Under the pieces are notes generated by a model that worked only from the letters and a program-made list of their open reading frames with translations, was not told the origin of the DNA and searched no databases. A stretch of 64,000 nt of DNA from an uncultured Clostridia bacterium. Lineage in GTDB: Bacteria; Bacillota; Clostridia; Christensenellales; Borkfalkiaceae. The stretch covers positions 1 to 64,000 of the forward strand of contig CAKQKE010000001.1 in the NCBI GenBank assembly GCA_934247935.1, written 5' to 3'. Of this stretch, positions 32,060 through 40,576 are shown piece after piece (within the stretch, counting starts at the first letter, position 1; each line of letters starts with the position of its first letter). A program made the translations under genes and the position numbers.

Positions 32060-34575
32060 TGAAAAGATTTGCTTTAGCGGGTAACCCCAACTGTGGTAAA
32101 ACTACTTTATTCAACAGTTTGACGGGTTCTACCGCTCACGTAGGTAACTGGCCGGGGGTAACGGTAGACAAGAGGGACGGCGTTTATAAAAAATGTGCCG
32201 AACCCGTTGCAATAATCGACTTACCCGGTATTTATTCGCTTTCTCCGTATACTCCGGAAGAAGTTATTGCAAGAAATTACATATTGGACGAAAAGCCCGA
32301 CTGTATCATTAACATAGTCGACGCAACCAACCTTGAAAGAAACTTATATCTGACTACTCAGATAATGGAAATCGACGTTCCGATGGTAATCGCGCTCAAC
32401 ATGATGGACGCGGTTGAAAAAGCGGGAAACAAAATCGATGAAAAAGAGTTGGAAAAAAGACTCGGCGTACCCGTAATTAAAATTTCCGCATTAAAGGAAA
32501 CGGGACTTAAAGAGTTGATGGATAAGGCTTACAACGAAAGCAAAAAGACGAGAAGGGGCGTAACCGTTTTACAAGATTCGGCAATTTCTCACTTAATCGG
32601 CGACGTAACGATTGCTCTTAAAGGTCAATCGGTACAAAACCCGCTTTTCCACGCAGTTAAACTTGTAGAAAACGATTCTATCGAAGTCGCAATGCATAAA
32701 GAAACCGTACCGATGATAGACGAGTTTAAAAAGACGTTCAACGACGAAGTTTTCGGTACCGATTTCGAGGCTCTTGTTGCCGACGGAAGATATAAGTATA
32801 TTTCCAAACACTTCGGTGCGGTAGTTACTCGTAAAAATAAAGACAAAGTCAAGATGACGACGAGCGATAAAGTAGATAAGGTATTGACTCACAGAGTTTG
32901 GGGTATACCCATTTTCCTTGTGGTTTTGTTCCTTATATTCCACTTGACGTTCTCCGAAAACCTCTTCTTTATCAACGGATTTACCGAAAATCAGGCATGG
33001 ATGCCTTCACTTTCCGAAAATACGGCATTTCTTGAAAAAGATAAAGACGGCAACGTCGTTTACGAAGAAGAAGACGGCGCGCCCGTTCTCGATTACCTCA
33101 TGGACGATAAGGGCGATTACGTCACTACTACAAGCGAAGGCGTAACGGCTAATGCCGACGGCGTAACTTACACGGTTGAAGGCGAAGACGGCGAGTTTTA
33201 TGCCGACGAAAACGGATATCTCGGCAGCAAAATCCCCGTACTCAACTACGGCGCAAGATGGCTCGCGACAATCTACGACGGAACGCTTTATTCTCCGGGC
33301 GTAGTTATCAACAACATCTGGAACGACATGATAGTCGGCGATCTCTTCGGTCTCGTTAAAACGGGAGTTGAAAAGTTGGAACTTTCCGAGTGGGCAACCG
33401 GACTTATCAACGACGGTATTATCGAGGGTCTGGCAGCAGTGCTTTCTTTCTTACCGCCCATTCTCGTACTTTTCTTGTTCTTCTCGATTCTGGAAGATTC
33501 GGGTTATATGGCTCGTATAGCGTTCATACTTGACAGAGCATTCAGAAAATTCGGCCTTTCGGGTCGTGCGTTCATGCCTATGATAATGGGGTTCGGTTGT
33601 TCCGTTCCCGCAATGATCAACACCAGAACGCTTGCCGACGAAAAAGAACGTACTGCAACGGTCAGAGTTATTCCGTTCTTCAGTTGCGGCGCAAAATTGC
33701 CCATTCTGACTGCAGTTGCGGGCGCGCTCGTTCTTGGCACTTCACTCAATGCGGATCTCATTACTTATTCGATGTACCTTCTCGGTATCGTAACCGCTAT
33801 CGTTTCGGTACTTTTGATGAGAAGTACTTCGTTAAAAGGCGAGACGCCTCCGTTCATTATGGAACTTCCCGCATACCATATGCCTCAATTCAAGAGTTTG
33901 ATGGCTCTTCTTTGGGACAAGACGAAACACTTCGTAAAGAAAGCGTTTACAATCATTCTTGCTTCTACAATCGTTATTTGGGTACTTACTCACTTCGATT
34001 TCGCATGGCATATTTTGCCCGACGAAGAAATCAACAATTCAATCCTTGCAAATATTTCCAAACTCGTTCAACCCATCTTTACTCCGCTTGGATTCGGCAG
34101 TCAACTCGGTGAATACGGTTGGGTATTCGTTCTTGCGGCGGTTTCGGGTCTTATCGCAAAGGAAAACGTTATTTCTACGTTCGGTACGCTTGCCGCTTGT
34201 CTTGTTTCCATTCCTGCGGTTGCAACTAAAATCGGTCTTGCAAACATCTCGAGCGAAGCAGGTATCGGTGCGGTAAAGGCTATGATTGCCGCTACGGATA
34301 TTACAAATCCCGCACTTATATCTTTCATCGCGTTCAATATGACGACGATACCGTGTTTTGCGGCAGTCGCTACGGCTAAAGCAGAATTATCGAGCAAAAA
34401 GTATTATCAAAGGACGCTTCTTTTCTGGATTGCAACTTCTTACATCGTTTCCGCTATGGTTTACACAATCGGTTCCTGGTGGTGGACGGCGTTCATCTGG
34501 GCAGCAGTTGCGGCTGTAGTAACGTATATAATAATACTTAGAAATAAAAATGCAGACAGAAAATTAAAGGCGTAA
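32059..34575 (+). CDS. feoB: Ferrous iron transporter FeoB with an acidic extracytoplasmic insertion
   Basis: 838 residues. The N-terminal G-domain has GNPNCGKTT (8-16), NWPGVTVDKRDG, DLPG and NMMD, followed by the helical GDI domain and the membrane region with Gate motifs (PMIMGFGCSVPA; PFFSCGAKLPIL). Between the first and second membrane segments, where FeoB usually has a short loop, residues about 313-390 form an extra acidic stretch with some 19 Asp/Glu in 63 residues. It would face the outside and could gather metal ions. It takes up Fe2+, a sign of anaerobic life, and is likely repressed by the divergent TetR. Confidence 0.97.
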   Translation: MKRFALAGNPNCGKTTLFNSLTGSTAHVGNWPGVTVDKRDGVYKKCAEPVAIIDLPGIYSLSPYTPEEVIARNYILDEKPDCIINIVDATNLERNLYLTTQIMEIDVPMVIALNMMDAVEKAGNKIDEKELEKRLGVPVIKISALKETGLKELMDKAYNESKKTRRGVTVLQDSAISHLIGDVTIALKGQSVQNPLFHAVKLVENDSIEVAMHKETVPMIDEFKKTFNDEVFGTDFEALVADGRYKYISKHFGAVVTRKNKDKVKMTTSDKVDKVLTHRVWGIPIFLVVLFLIFHLTFSENLFFINGFTENQAWMPSLSENTAFLEKDKDGNVVYEEEDGAPVLDYLMDDKGDYVTTTSEGVTANADGVTYTVEGEDGEFYADENGYLGSKIPVLNYGARWLATIYDGTLYSPGVVINNIWNDMIVGDLFGLVKTGVEKLELSEWATGLINDGIIEGLAAVLSFLPPILVLFLFFSILEDSGYMARIAFILDRAFRKFGLSGRAFMPMIMGFGCSVPAMINTRTLADEKERTATVRVIPFFSCGAKLPILTAVAGALVLGTSLNADLITYSMYLLGIVTAIVSVLLMRSTSLKGETPPFIMELPAYHMPQFKSLMALLWDKTKHFVKKAFTIILASTIVIWVLTHFDFAWHILPDEEINNSILANISKLVQPIFTPLGFGSQLGEYGWVFVLAAVSGLIAKENVISTFGTLAACLVSIPAVATKIGLANISSEAGIGAVKAMIAATDITNPALISFIAFNMTTIPCFAAVATAKAELSSKKYYQRTLLFWIATSYIVSAMVYTIGSWWWTAFIWAAVAAVVTYIIILRNKNADRKLKA

Positions 34576-34593
34576 TGAAAAAGGAGTGAAACA

Positions 34594-34758
34594 ATGAGAC
34601 TTGTAATAGAAATTCTTTTGATAATCGCTTGTGTTGGCATTGTAGCCGGAGTGGTTATAAAATCCGTTATCAACAAAAAACGCGGCAAATGTTCGTCGTG
34701 CGAATATTGCAACGGAGATTGCGCTCATTGTGCTCATCGACAACACGAAAAGAAATAA
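34594..34758 (+). CDS. FeoB-associated Cys-rich membrane protein
   Basis: 54 residues, too short for many gene callers. One N-terminal membrane segment (3-22) is followed by a basic stretch and a cytoplasmic Cys cluster C-x2-C-x2-C-x3-C-x2-C (33-46). This fits the small FeoB-associated family (FeoC-like position) found after feoB in Bacillota. AAGGAG lies eight bases before the ATG. A terminator follows at once, so it ends the feo operon. Confidence 0.88.
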   Translation: MRLVIEILLIIACVGIVAGVVIKSVINKKRGKCSSCEYCNGDCAHCAHRQHEKK

Positions 34759-34765
34759 AAAGTCT

Positions 34766-34800
34766 AAAAGCCATCGCCGGATTTTCAGCGGTGGCTTTTT
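34766..34800 (+). terminator. Terminator of the feo operon
   Basis: AAAAGCCATCGC/GCGGTGGCTTTT, 12 bp with one wobble, 10-nt loop, ending in TTTTT. Confidence 0.9.
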
Positions 34801-34821
34801 ACTTTAACAGGAGTAAATAAT

Positions 34822-35523
34822 ATGGAAATAATTAAATTTAATAAATTAAGTAAGATATATCAAACGGGTGATCACGAATTAAAAGCGTTGGACGAAGTGG
34901 ATTTGTCGGTAGAAAAGGGCAAATTCGTGGTTATTTTAGGACCGAGCGGAGCAGGTAAAAGCACGCTTTTAAACATGATTGGCGGCTTGGACAGTCCCAC
35001 AAGCGGTAAAATAATCGTTGACGGAAAAGATATTTCCACGTTAAGCGACGATGAATTGGCTGATTACAGAGCGAGCAAAGTCGGTTTTATTTTTCAATTC
35101 TACAATCTTATTCCCACGCTTACCGTTCTGGAAAACATAGCGATAGTAAAGGACATTTCGGCAAATCCTCTCGATGCGGAGAAAATGCTTGACGAAGTGG
35201 GGCTTTTAGACCATAAAAACAATTTTCCCGTCGAACTTTCGGGCGGCGAACAACAAAGAGTGTCTATCGCGAGGGCGATAGCGAAAAACCCCGAAATAAT
35301 TTTGTGCGACGAGCCTACCGGCGCGCTCGATTCGAAAACGGGCGTTCTCGTGCTTAAATTGCTTTTAAAAATGGCAAAAACTTACGGGAAAACGATTATT
35401 ATAGTTACTCACAACCAAAATATCGCAAAAATGGCGGACGTGGTGTTAAACGTTAAAAACGGTAAAATCACGTCGACGGTGGAACAAGAAAATCCGTTAA
35501 ACGTAGACGAAGTGGAGTGGTAA
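34822..35523 (+). CDS. MacB/LolD-type ABC exporter, ATP-binding subunit
   Basis: 233 residues. Walker A GPSGAGKSTLL (39-49), Q-loop FIFQFYNLIPTLTV, signature LSGGEQQRVSIARA, Walker B ILCDEPTGALD, H-loop VTHN. The sequence is of the MacB/LolD/SalX class, which powers FtsX-type permeases; the partner permease starts one base after the stop. AGGAG lies before the ATG. Confidence 0.94.
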   Translation: MEIIKFNKLSKIYQTGDHELKALDEVDLSVEKGKFVVILGPSGAGKSTLLNMIGGLDSPTSGKIIVDGKDISTLSDDELADYRASKVGFIFQFYNLIPTLTVLENIAIVKDISANPLDAEKMLDEVGLLDHKNNFPVELSGGEQQRVSIARAIAKNPEIILCDEPTGALDSKTGVLVLKLLLKMAKTYGKTIIIVTHNQNIAKMADVVLNVKNGKITSTVEQENPLNVDEVEW

Positions 35524-35524
35524 T

Positions 35525-37807
35525 ATGCTTAACAAAAAATTATTCAGAACGATGAAACAATACAAAGCGCAGTTTATTTCGATGATAATAATGATTGCGC
35601 TGGGTATCGGAATTTTCGTCGGGTTTAATATGGAGTGGTATACCATAAAAAAGGATACCGATTATTTCTATCGTTTGACGGGTTTTGCCGATTATAGGGT
35701 AGTAAACGACAATTATGCGGCGTTTACTTCGCAAGATGAGGAAAAAATCAGAAGCATAGAGGGCGTTGACGAGACTTCGAGATACATTTCGATAAACGTT
35801 AACGTAAAAAACGTCGAGGGTAAATCTCTTGCGCTTACCGTAAGCAAAAACCCAAAAGTTTCATTTTTCACGCTTATGTCCGGCAACGCTTACGACGAAA
35901 CGTCTATAGACGGCGTGTGGCTTTCCGAAAAGTACGCCGAGGTTAACAAAATTAAAATCGGCGACAGCATTTCCCTTCAATACAACGGAATTACGCTTGA
36001 CGGAAAAGTCGAGGGACTTGTAAAGTCGAGCGAATATCTTATTTGTACAAAAGACGTAACGCAATTGATGCCCGATTACAGGTCTTTCGGATTTTGCTAT
36101 ATTTCTCCCGCTTTTTACGAGAGTAAAGTGGGTGAATATTATCCGCAAATCAACGTTTTGTCCAAAAACGACGAAAGTGCTTTTAAATCTGCGGTAAACG
36201 AAAAATTGGGCAAAACTACGCTTGTTTTGACAAAAAACGAAGTAATTTCTTACAGTGAGGCGCAAGGCGAGGTCGAAGAGGGTAAAACGATGGGTCTTAT
36301 TCTTCCCGTGGTATTTTTGCTTATAGCGGTGCTTACCATGGTTACCACGATGCACAGAATAACCGTCAAAGAAAAAACGCAAATAGGCACTTTAAAGGCA
36401 CTGGGATACAAAAACAAGACTATTTTACGGCATTATTCGATGTATGCTTTAATTGTCGGAGTTTTCGGTATAATTTCAGGTATTGCAATCGGGTACGGTA
36501 TTTGTTTTTACATTATGAACCCTGACGGCATGATGGGCACTTATTTCGATATGCCGGTCTGGAAGATTCATACGCCTGTTTTCTGTTATTTCGTTCTGGT
36601 TGCGATACTTGCGTTGCTCGTTATTATAGGTTTTTTGTCAGTAAGAAAAATGCTTAAAGGTACGGTTGCCGACACGTTGAGACCTTACGTCCCCACAAAA
36701 ACCAAGGCTCTTTTAATAGAAAAAACAAAGTTATGGAATAAACTTTCATTCGGCACTAAGTGGAATACAAGAGATATGTCGAGGCATAAATCGAGATTTT
36801 TCATGAGTTTAATCGGCGTTATCGGGTGTGTGGTTATACTTGTGGGTTCGCTGGGAATGTATGATACTATGAAAGCATTTGTTTCGGTCTATTACGACGG
36901 AGCAATGAAGTATTCTTCAAGCATAATGTTATCCGAAAACGCTACAAACGAGCAAATAACTCAGTTGCGGCAAAATTATAATGCGGACGCAAAACAAACA
37001 ATTGCTATAGAGTTGAAAAACGAAACTTATTCTCTCGAAATTTACGACATAAACAACGGCACGGTCAAATTTATCGATAAAAATGACAATTATTTCGACA
37101 TAAAGGACGGCGGCGCGTATGTTTGCGTGAGACTTGCAGATAAATATAATATAAAGGCCGGCAGCACGATTTCATTTAGTCCGTTCGGCAGCGAAACGGT
37201 TTATAAGATCAAGGTGGCGGGCGTTTGCCGTTCGCTGACCGAAAGCATAGTAATAACAAAAAATTATGCCGAGTCGCTTTCGCTTGACTTCAGAGCAGAT
37301 TGCTTGTATACTAAAACAGCAAAGTCCCGGATAGAATCGACAAACGCCATAAAATCAATTCAATCAAAGAAAGAAATTATGGACTCGTTCGACAGTTTTA
37401 TGGCAATCATGAACACGATGATATACTTGCTTATAATCGTTGGCATGGTGCTTGCGATAGTTGTTTTATACAACCTCGGCACGATGGGTTATACCGAAAG
37501 ATACAGGGAAATGGCAACGCTGAAAGTCGTTGGATTCAGAAATAAAAAAATTGCAAGGCTTTTAATCGGTCAAAACGCAGTCGTTACTTTAATAGGTATA
37601 ATTTTAGGTTTGCCGCTCGGGTTCGGGGTGTTGAAAATTTTGGTCGACAAACTTGCAACCGAGTACGAAATGAAGGCGACGGTAAATTTTGTTTCTTATC
37701 TTTTAAGTGTTTTACTTACGTTTGCCGTGTCGCTTTTCGTGGGACTTTTAGTAGCAAGAAAAAACAAAAAAATCGATATGGTAGAAAGCCTGAAAGGAGC
37801 AGAGTAA
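35525..37807 (+). CDS. FtsX-family ABC permease, two-domain
   Basis: 760 residues. One N-terminal membrane segment (about 18-38) is followed by an extracytoplasmic domain (about 40-250), three segments forming the first FtsX domain (about 255-385), a fourth segment (around 430), a second external domain and a final FtsX domain (about 630-755). Such permeases with a MacB-type ATPase do not pump through a channel but work on substrates outside the membrane (peptides, antibiotics, lipoproteins) or serve as sensors. It is coupled to the ATPase (1-base gap) and to a metal-associated protein (3-base gap). Confidence 0.9.
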   Translation: MLNKKLFRTMKQYKAQFISMIIMIALGIGIFVGFNMEWYTIKKDTDYFYRLTGFADYRVVNDNYAAFTSQDEEKIRSIEGVDETSRYISINVNVKNVEGKSLALTVSKNPKVSFFTLMSGNAYDETSIDGVWLSEKYAEVNKIKIGDSISLQYNGITLDGKVEGLVKSSEYLICTKDVTQLMPDYRSFGFCYISPAFYESKVGEYYPQINVLSKNDESAFKSAVNEKLGKTTLVLTKNEVISYSEAQGEVEEGKTMGLILPVVFLLIAVLTMVTTMHRITVKEKTQIGTLKALGYKNKTILRHYSMYALIVGVFGIISGIAIGYGICFYIMNPDGMMGTYFDMPVWKIHTPVFCYFVLVAILALLVIIGFLSVRKMLKGTVADTLRPYVPTKTKALLIEKTKLWNKLSFGTKWNTRDMSRHKSRFFMSLIGVIGCVVILVGSLGMYDTMKAFVSVYYDGAMKYSSSIMLSENATNEQITQLRQNYNADAKQTIAIELKNETYSLEIYDINNGTVKFIDKNDNYFDIKDGGAYVCVRLADKYNIKAGSTISFSPFGSETVYKIKVAGVCRSLTESIVITKNYAESLSLDFRADCLYTKTAKSRIESTNAIKSIQSKKEIMDSFDSFMAIMNTMIYLLIIVGMVLAIVVLYNLGTMGYTERYREMATLKVVGFRNKKIARLLIGQNAVVTLIGIILGLPLGFGVLKILVDKLATEYEMKATVNFVSYLLSVLLTFAVSLFVGLLVARKNKKIDMVESLKGAE

Positions 37808-37810
37808 TTT

Positions 37811-38050
37811 ATGGGAATTTTAAATTTATTTAAAAAGAAAGATTTGATAAAGTCGACTTTTAAAATCGACGGCATGATGTGCGGGATGTGCGAAGCCCAC
37901 GTTTGCGACGCCATAAGAAGGGGAATGAAGGTAAACAAGGTAGAAGCCTCTCATGTTAAAGGAGAACTTTACATTTACTCCGACCGAGAAATAAGCGTCG
38001 ACGAAGTCGAAAAAGTGTTGGGGCCTACGGGGTATAAAGTAATAAAATAA
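37811..38050 (+). CDS. Heavy-metal-associated (HMA) domain protein
   Basis: 79 residues with one HMA fold. The metal motif is GMMCGMCEAHVC, i.e. the usual GMxCxxC plus a third Cys five residues later. A short basic helix (MGILNLFKKKDLIK) precedes the domain and could touch the membrane. HMA proteins carry copper or zinc. As third gene of an FtsX-type ABC operon (three bases after the permease) it suggests a metal-linked role for the exporter, which I have not seen described. Confidence 0.85.
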   Translation: MGILNLFKKKDLIKSTFKIDGMMCGMCEAHVCDAIRRGMKVNKVEASHVKGELYIYSDREISVDEVEKVLGPTGYKVIK

Positions 38051-38063
38051 TTTTATACAATTT

Positions 38064-38107
38064 CCCGCTTTACACGATACGTATTGCGTAAAATTGGCGG
38101 TTTTTGT
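38064..38107 (+). terminator. Dispersed hairpin repeat, copy 2, acting as terminator
   Basis: CCGC-TTTAC / GTAAA-(ATTG)-GCGG encloses the 14-nt loop ACGATACGTATTGC and is followed by TTTTTGTTTTTTT. It lies 14 bases after the HMA gene. Confidence 0.7.
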
Positions 38108-38454
38108 TTTTTTACACTGTAAAAACAAGCGGTTAAAATCGCAAAAGAAAGAAATTTTACGATATATGTGCGCATCGGATATTTAAATAAACAAAACGTA
38201 TTATATTAATTAAGACCTCGCTCATTTTTCTCGGCGGGGCTTTAATTTTATGAAACGACATGTTAAACGCTGCAGTGGCGCGCTTATTTTTAAAGTTTTT
38301 AGTGGCAGGCGTATTCAGTTTGTCGTATAAAGAGCAGACGTGTGCTTTAAAACGTGCAACGTTTACTTTCAGGTAAAAAGATGTAAAAATTGTTAAAATC
38401 AGTAAAAAATTAGTATAAATATATATATTAATTAAATATAAAATTTAAAAACGC
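38108..38454. other. Intergenic region upstream of cdaA
   Basis: No gene is seen. A weaker hairpin with internal mismatches at about 38209-38244 (TAAGACCTCGC...GCGGGGCTTTA) followed by ATTTTA could be a second terminator. I looked for a c-di-AMP riboswitch and found no convincing one. Confidence 0.5.
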
Positions 38455-38483
38455 TTTACAAAACGCCGCAAATACGCTAAAAT
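38455..38483 (+). promoter_or_regulatory. cdaA promoter
   Basis: TTTACA (38455-38460), 17 bp, TAAAAT (38478-38483); leader about 75 nt with GGAGG before the ATG. Confidence 0.7.
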
Positions 38484-38564
38484 AGATACTGCAATTACAA
38501 GTTTATTATATTTTACATATAATACTTTGTCGCATTTATTAGTTTTCGGTACTTTGGAGGAAAC

Positions 38565-39368
38565 ATGAAGGGAATCGGTAAACAAATTAAATACGCTTTT
38601 GAGAATTTTAGCGGCGTATCGCTACTTTATATGATTTTATTTACGGCGATATTTATGTGGATGATTTGTGTTGCCAGGAAAAACAATGCAGGTATAGTAA
38701 ATTTATTTACGTTTATTTTTCTGCTGCTTTCGGCGGCTCTGTTTATCGTAGCAGGATTTCCGTCATATATCTATTTAGCGATAATAGTTGCGATTGTGCT
38801 TATTTACGTTATACTTTTTGCTACCGAAATGAAGAGGGCAATTTATTCGTTCGGCAACAACAAAACGTTAGACGTCAAACACAACGACAATTATAAAATT
38901 AAAGTTACCGACGAAAAGTGTATCGAAAGTTTGACTAAATCGATTCAGAATATGTCTAAAAACAGGGTAGGTGCGCTTATCATTTTAGCCAACAACAATT
39001 TTCCGTCCACCATTCTGGACTCGGGCGTGAGGCTTAATTCGGATATTTCTTCCGCTCTTATAGAAAGCGTGTTTTTCCCAAACACGCCTCTTCATGACGG
39101 AGCAATGGTAATTTGCGGGACTCAGATTATTGCTGCGGGTTGTTTCCTTCCCCTCACACAGGAGACTAATATTCCCAAGGATTTGGGCACGAGACACCGC
39201 GCCGGCATAGGCATTACCGAAACCGTCAACGTCACATCGATTATCGTTTCCGAAGAGACGGGCGTTATTTCAATCGTCAACGGCGGAAAGATAGTCAGGT
39301 ACGTCAACAGCGAAGTTTTGAGTAAAACATTAAGTGATTATTACTGGCAGTCCAAGGAGGAATTATGA
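38565..39368 (+). CDS. cdaA: Diadenylate cyclase CdaA
   Basis: 267 residues. Three N-terminal membrane segments (about 20-88) and a C-terminal DAC domain with LHDGAMVI and GTRHRAGIG, the two motifs that bind and join two ATP molecules into c-di-AMP. c-di-AMP controls potassium and turgor and is linked to wall synthesis. In most Bacillota the next genes are cdaR and glmM. Here the next is a 37-residue membrane protein overlapping by four bases, and glmM lies in another operon at 46 kb. Confidence 0.95.
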   Translation: MKGIGKQIKYAFENFSGVSLLYMILFTAIFMWMICVARKNNAGIVNLFTFIFLLLSAALFIVAGFPSYIYLAIIVAIVLIYVILFATEMKRAIYSFGNNKTLDVKHNDNYKIKVTDEKCIESLTKSIQNMSKNRVGALIILANNNFPSTILDSGVRLNSDISSALIESVFFPNTPLHDGAMVICGTQIIAAGCFLPLTQETNIPKDLGTRHRAGIGITETVNVTSIIVSEETGVISIVNGGKIVRYVNSEVLSKTLSDYYWQSKEEL

Positions 39369-39478
39369 AACAAGAAAAAGGTTTTTTGGCATTTATCGTC
39401 GAATATGTTCCGTCGTTTTTACTCGCGGTGATATTCGCACTGATTACTTACGTTGTAGTTGCGAAATATTGTAGTTGA
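39365..39478 (+). CDS. 37-residue membrane protein between cdaA and the aspartokinase
   Basis: The ATG overlaps the cdaA stop (ATGA) with GGAGG about six bases upstream; the stop overlaps the next start (TTGA). The protein is a short polar head (MKQEKGF), one membrane segment (about 16-33, FLLAVIFALITYVVV) and a tail ending in Cys-Ser. Its position is that of CdaR, the CdaA regulator, and the segment resembles the N-terminal anchor of YbbR-domain proteins. It may be a reduced CdaR or an unrelated small regulator. It is missed by length cut-offs of most gene callers. Confidence 0.65.
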   Translation: MKQEKGFLAFIVEYVPSFLLAVIFALITYVVVAKYCS

Positions 39479-40563
39479 AAGTTTGCAAATTCGGAGGCAG
39501 TTCGCTTTCTGACGCCAACGGCGTAAAAGCGGCGGCGGATATTGTCCTCGGAGATTGCGAAAGAAAAATAATCGTCGTTTCGGCAATCGGCAAAAACGGC
39601 GAAGAAAAAATTAAACTTACCGATGCGCTTATAAAAATTTACGAATATTCGCATTGCGGAAAGGATTGCGATTTTTTATGGCAAAACGTATTAAAACGAT
39701 TTAAAAACATGCAATTTTTGTTAAACGTCGATTTTAAAGCGGACGACGAAATTGCGTTCTTAAAAAACAGCGTTTTGTCTGCGACGTATGACGAATTCGT
39801 GTCCGCGGGCGAAAGGCTTACGGCAAAACTGTTTTCTCAATATTGCGGCTTTACGTTTTCAGACGCCAAAGACGTAATTTTTAAAAACGGCAACCGGGAT
39901 TTTAAACGGCAATGCAGGCAAAGCGATAAAAGCGAGCGTGGCAGTACAACCGACGTAAATAGCCAAGATACCTTTTTCGTCGATACGGATAAAGTGCGGT
40001 TTTTATTAAAGAATGGTAAAGGCGTGGTTATTCCCGGTTTTTATTATTCTTCGGGTGGTAAAATCAGACTGTTAAAGCGTGGCGGCGGCGACGTGACGGG
40101 CGCGATACTTGCGCGTTCGTTTTCGTGCGAGTACGAAAATTTTACCGATACCGACGGAATTTATTGCGCTGTTCCAGACGATTTTACCCCGAAAATGCTT
40201 GAAACGGTCGGTTATAGACAGTTGAGAGCATTAAGCGATTACGGTTTTTGCGTGTTTTCAAAAGAAGCAAGCGAATATCTTATCGGTTCGGGCATAAATA
40301 CAAGGGTATTTAATACTTTTACAAAACGCGGCGGAACGATAATAAGCGATTCCGTCGATATTTTTCCGTTTGCCTTAGGAGAAAAAGACGGTTTTATAGC
40401 CGTAGCATTTGACGAAAGATATAAAAAGGTCATCGAAAATTTTTTGGTTGAAAACAAATTATTGAATTATGCGTTTTATACAGACCGAAATTTTATTAAG
40501 ATTTATTGCGGAGGCGACGCTCGGCGAAATATCAAAAGGCTTTATGCGTCGTTGATAAATTAA
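39475..40563 (+). CDS. Aspartokinase-like amino-acid kinase
   Basis: 362 residues, shorter than the usual 400-450. The N-terminus KVCKFGGSSLSDANGVKAA is the nucleotide-binding start of aspartokinases, and GGGDVTGAILARSF is the aspartate-site pattern. The second half has YRQLRALSDYGFCVF and a C-terminal region of about 80 residues that would be one ACT-like regulatory unit rather than two. The start is a TTG overlapping the previous stop (TTGA), with no ribosome site, so it relies on coupling. It would phosphorylate aspartate on the path to lysine, threonine and diaminopimelate for the wall. Confidence 0.85.
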   Translation: MKVCKFGGSSLSDANGVKAAADIVLGDCERKIIVVSAIGKNGEEKIKLTDALIKIYEYSHCGKDCDFLWQNVLKRFKNMQFLLNVDFKADDEIAFLKNSVLSATYDEFVSAGERLTAKLFSQYCGFTFSDAKDVIFKNGNRDFKRQCRQSDKSERGSTTDVNSQDTFFVDTDKVRFLLKNGKGVVIPGFYYSSGGKIRLLKRGGGDVTGAILARSFSCEYENFTDTDGIYCAVPDDFTPKMLETVGYRQLRALSDYGFCVFSKEASEYLIGSGINTRVFNTFTKRGGTIISDSVDIFPFALGEKDGFIAVAFDERYKKVIENFLVENKLLNYAFYTDRNFIKIYCGGDARRNIKRLYASLIN

Positions 40564-40576
40564 ACAAGGAGTACCA

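Noticed and set aside
38051..38564. c-di-AMP (ydaO-type) riboswitch before cdaA
   Set aside because: The conserved core could not be found; the region holds a hairpin repeat, a weak hairpin and a promoter only.
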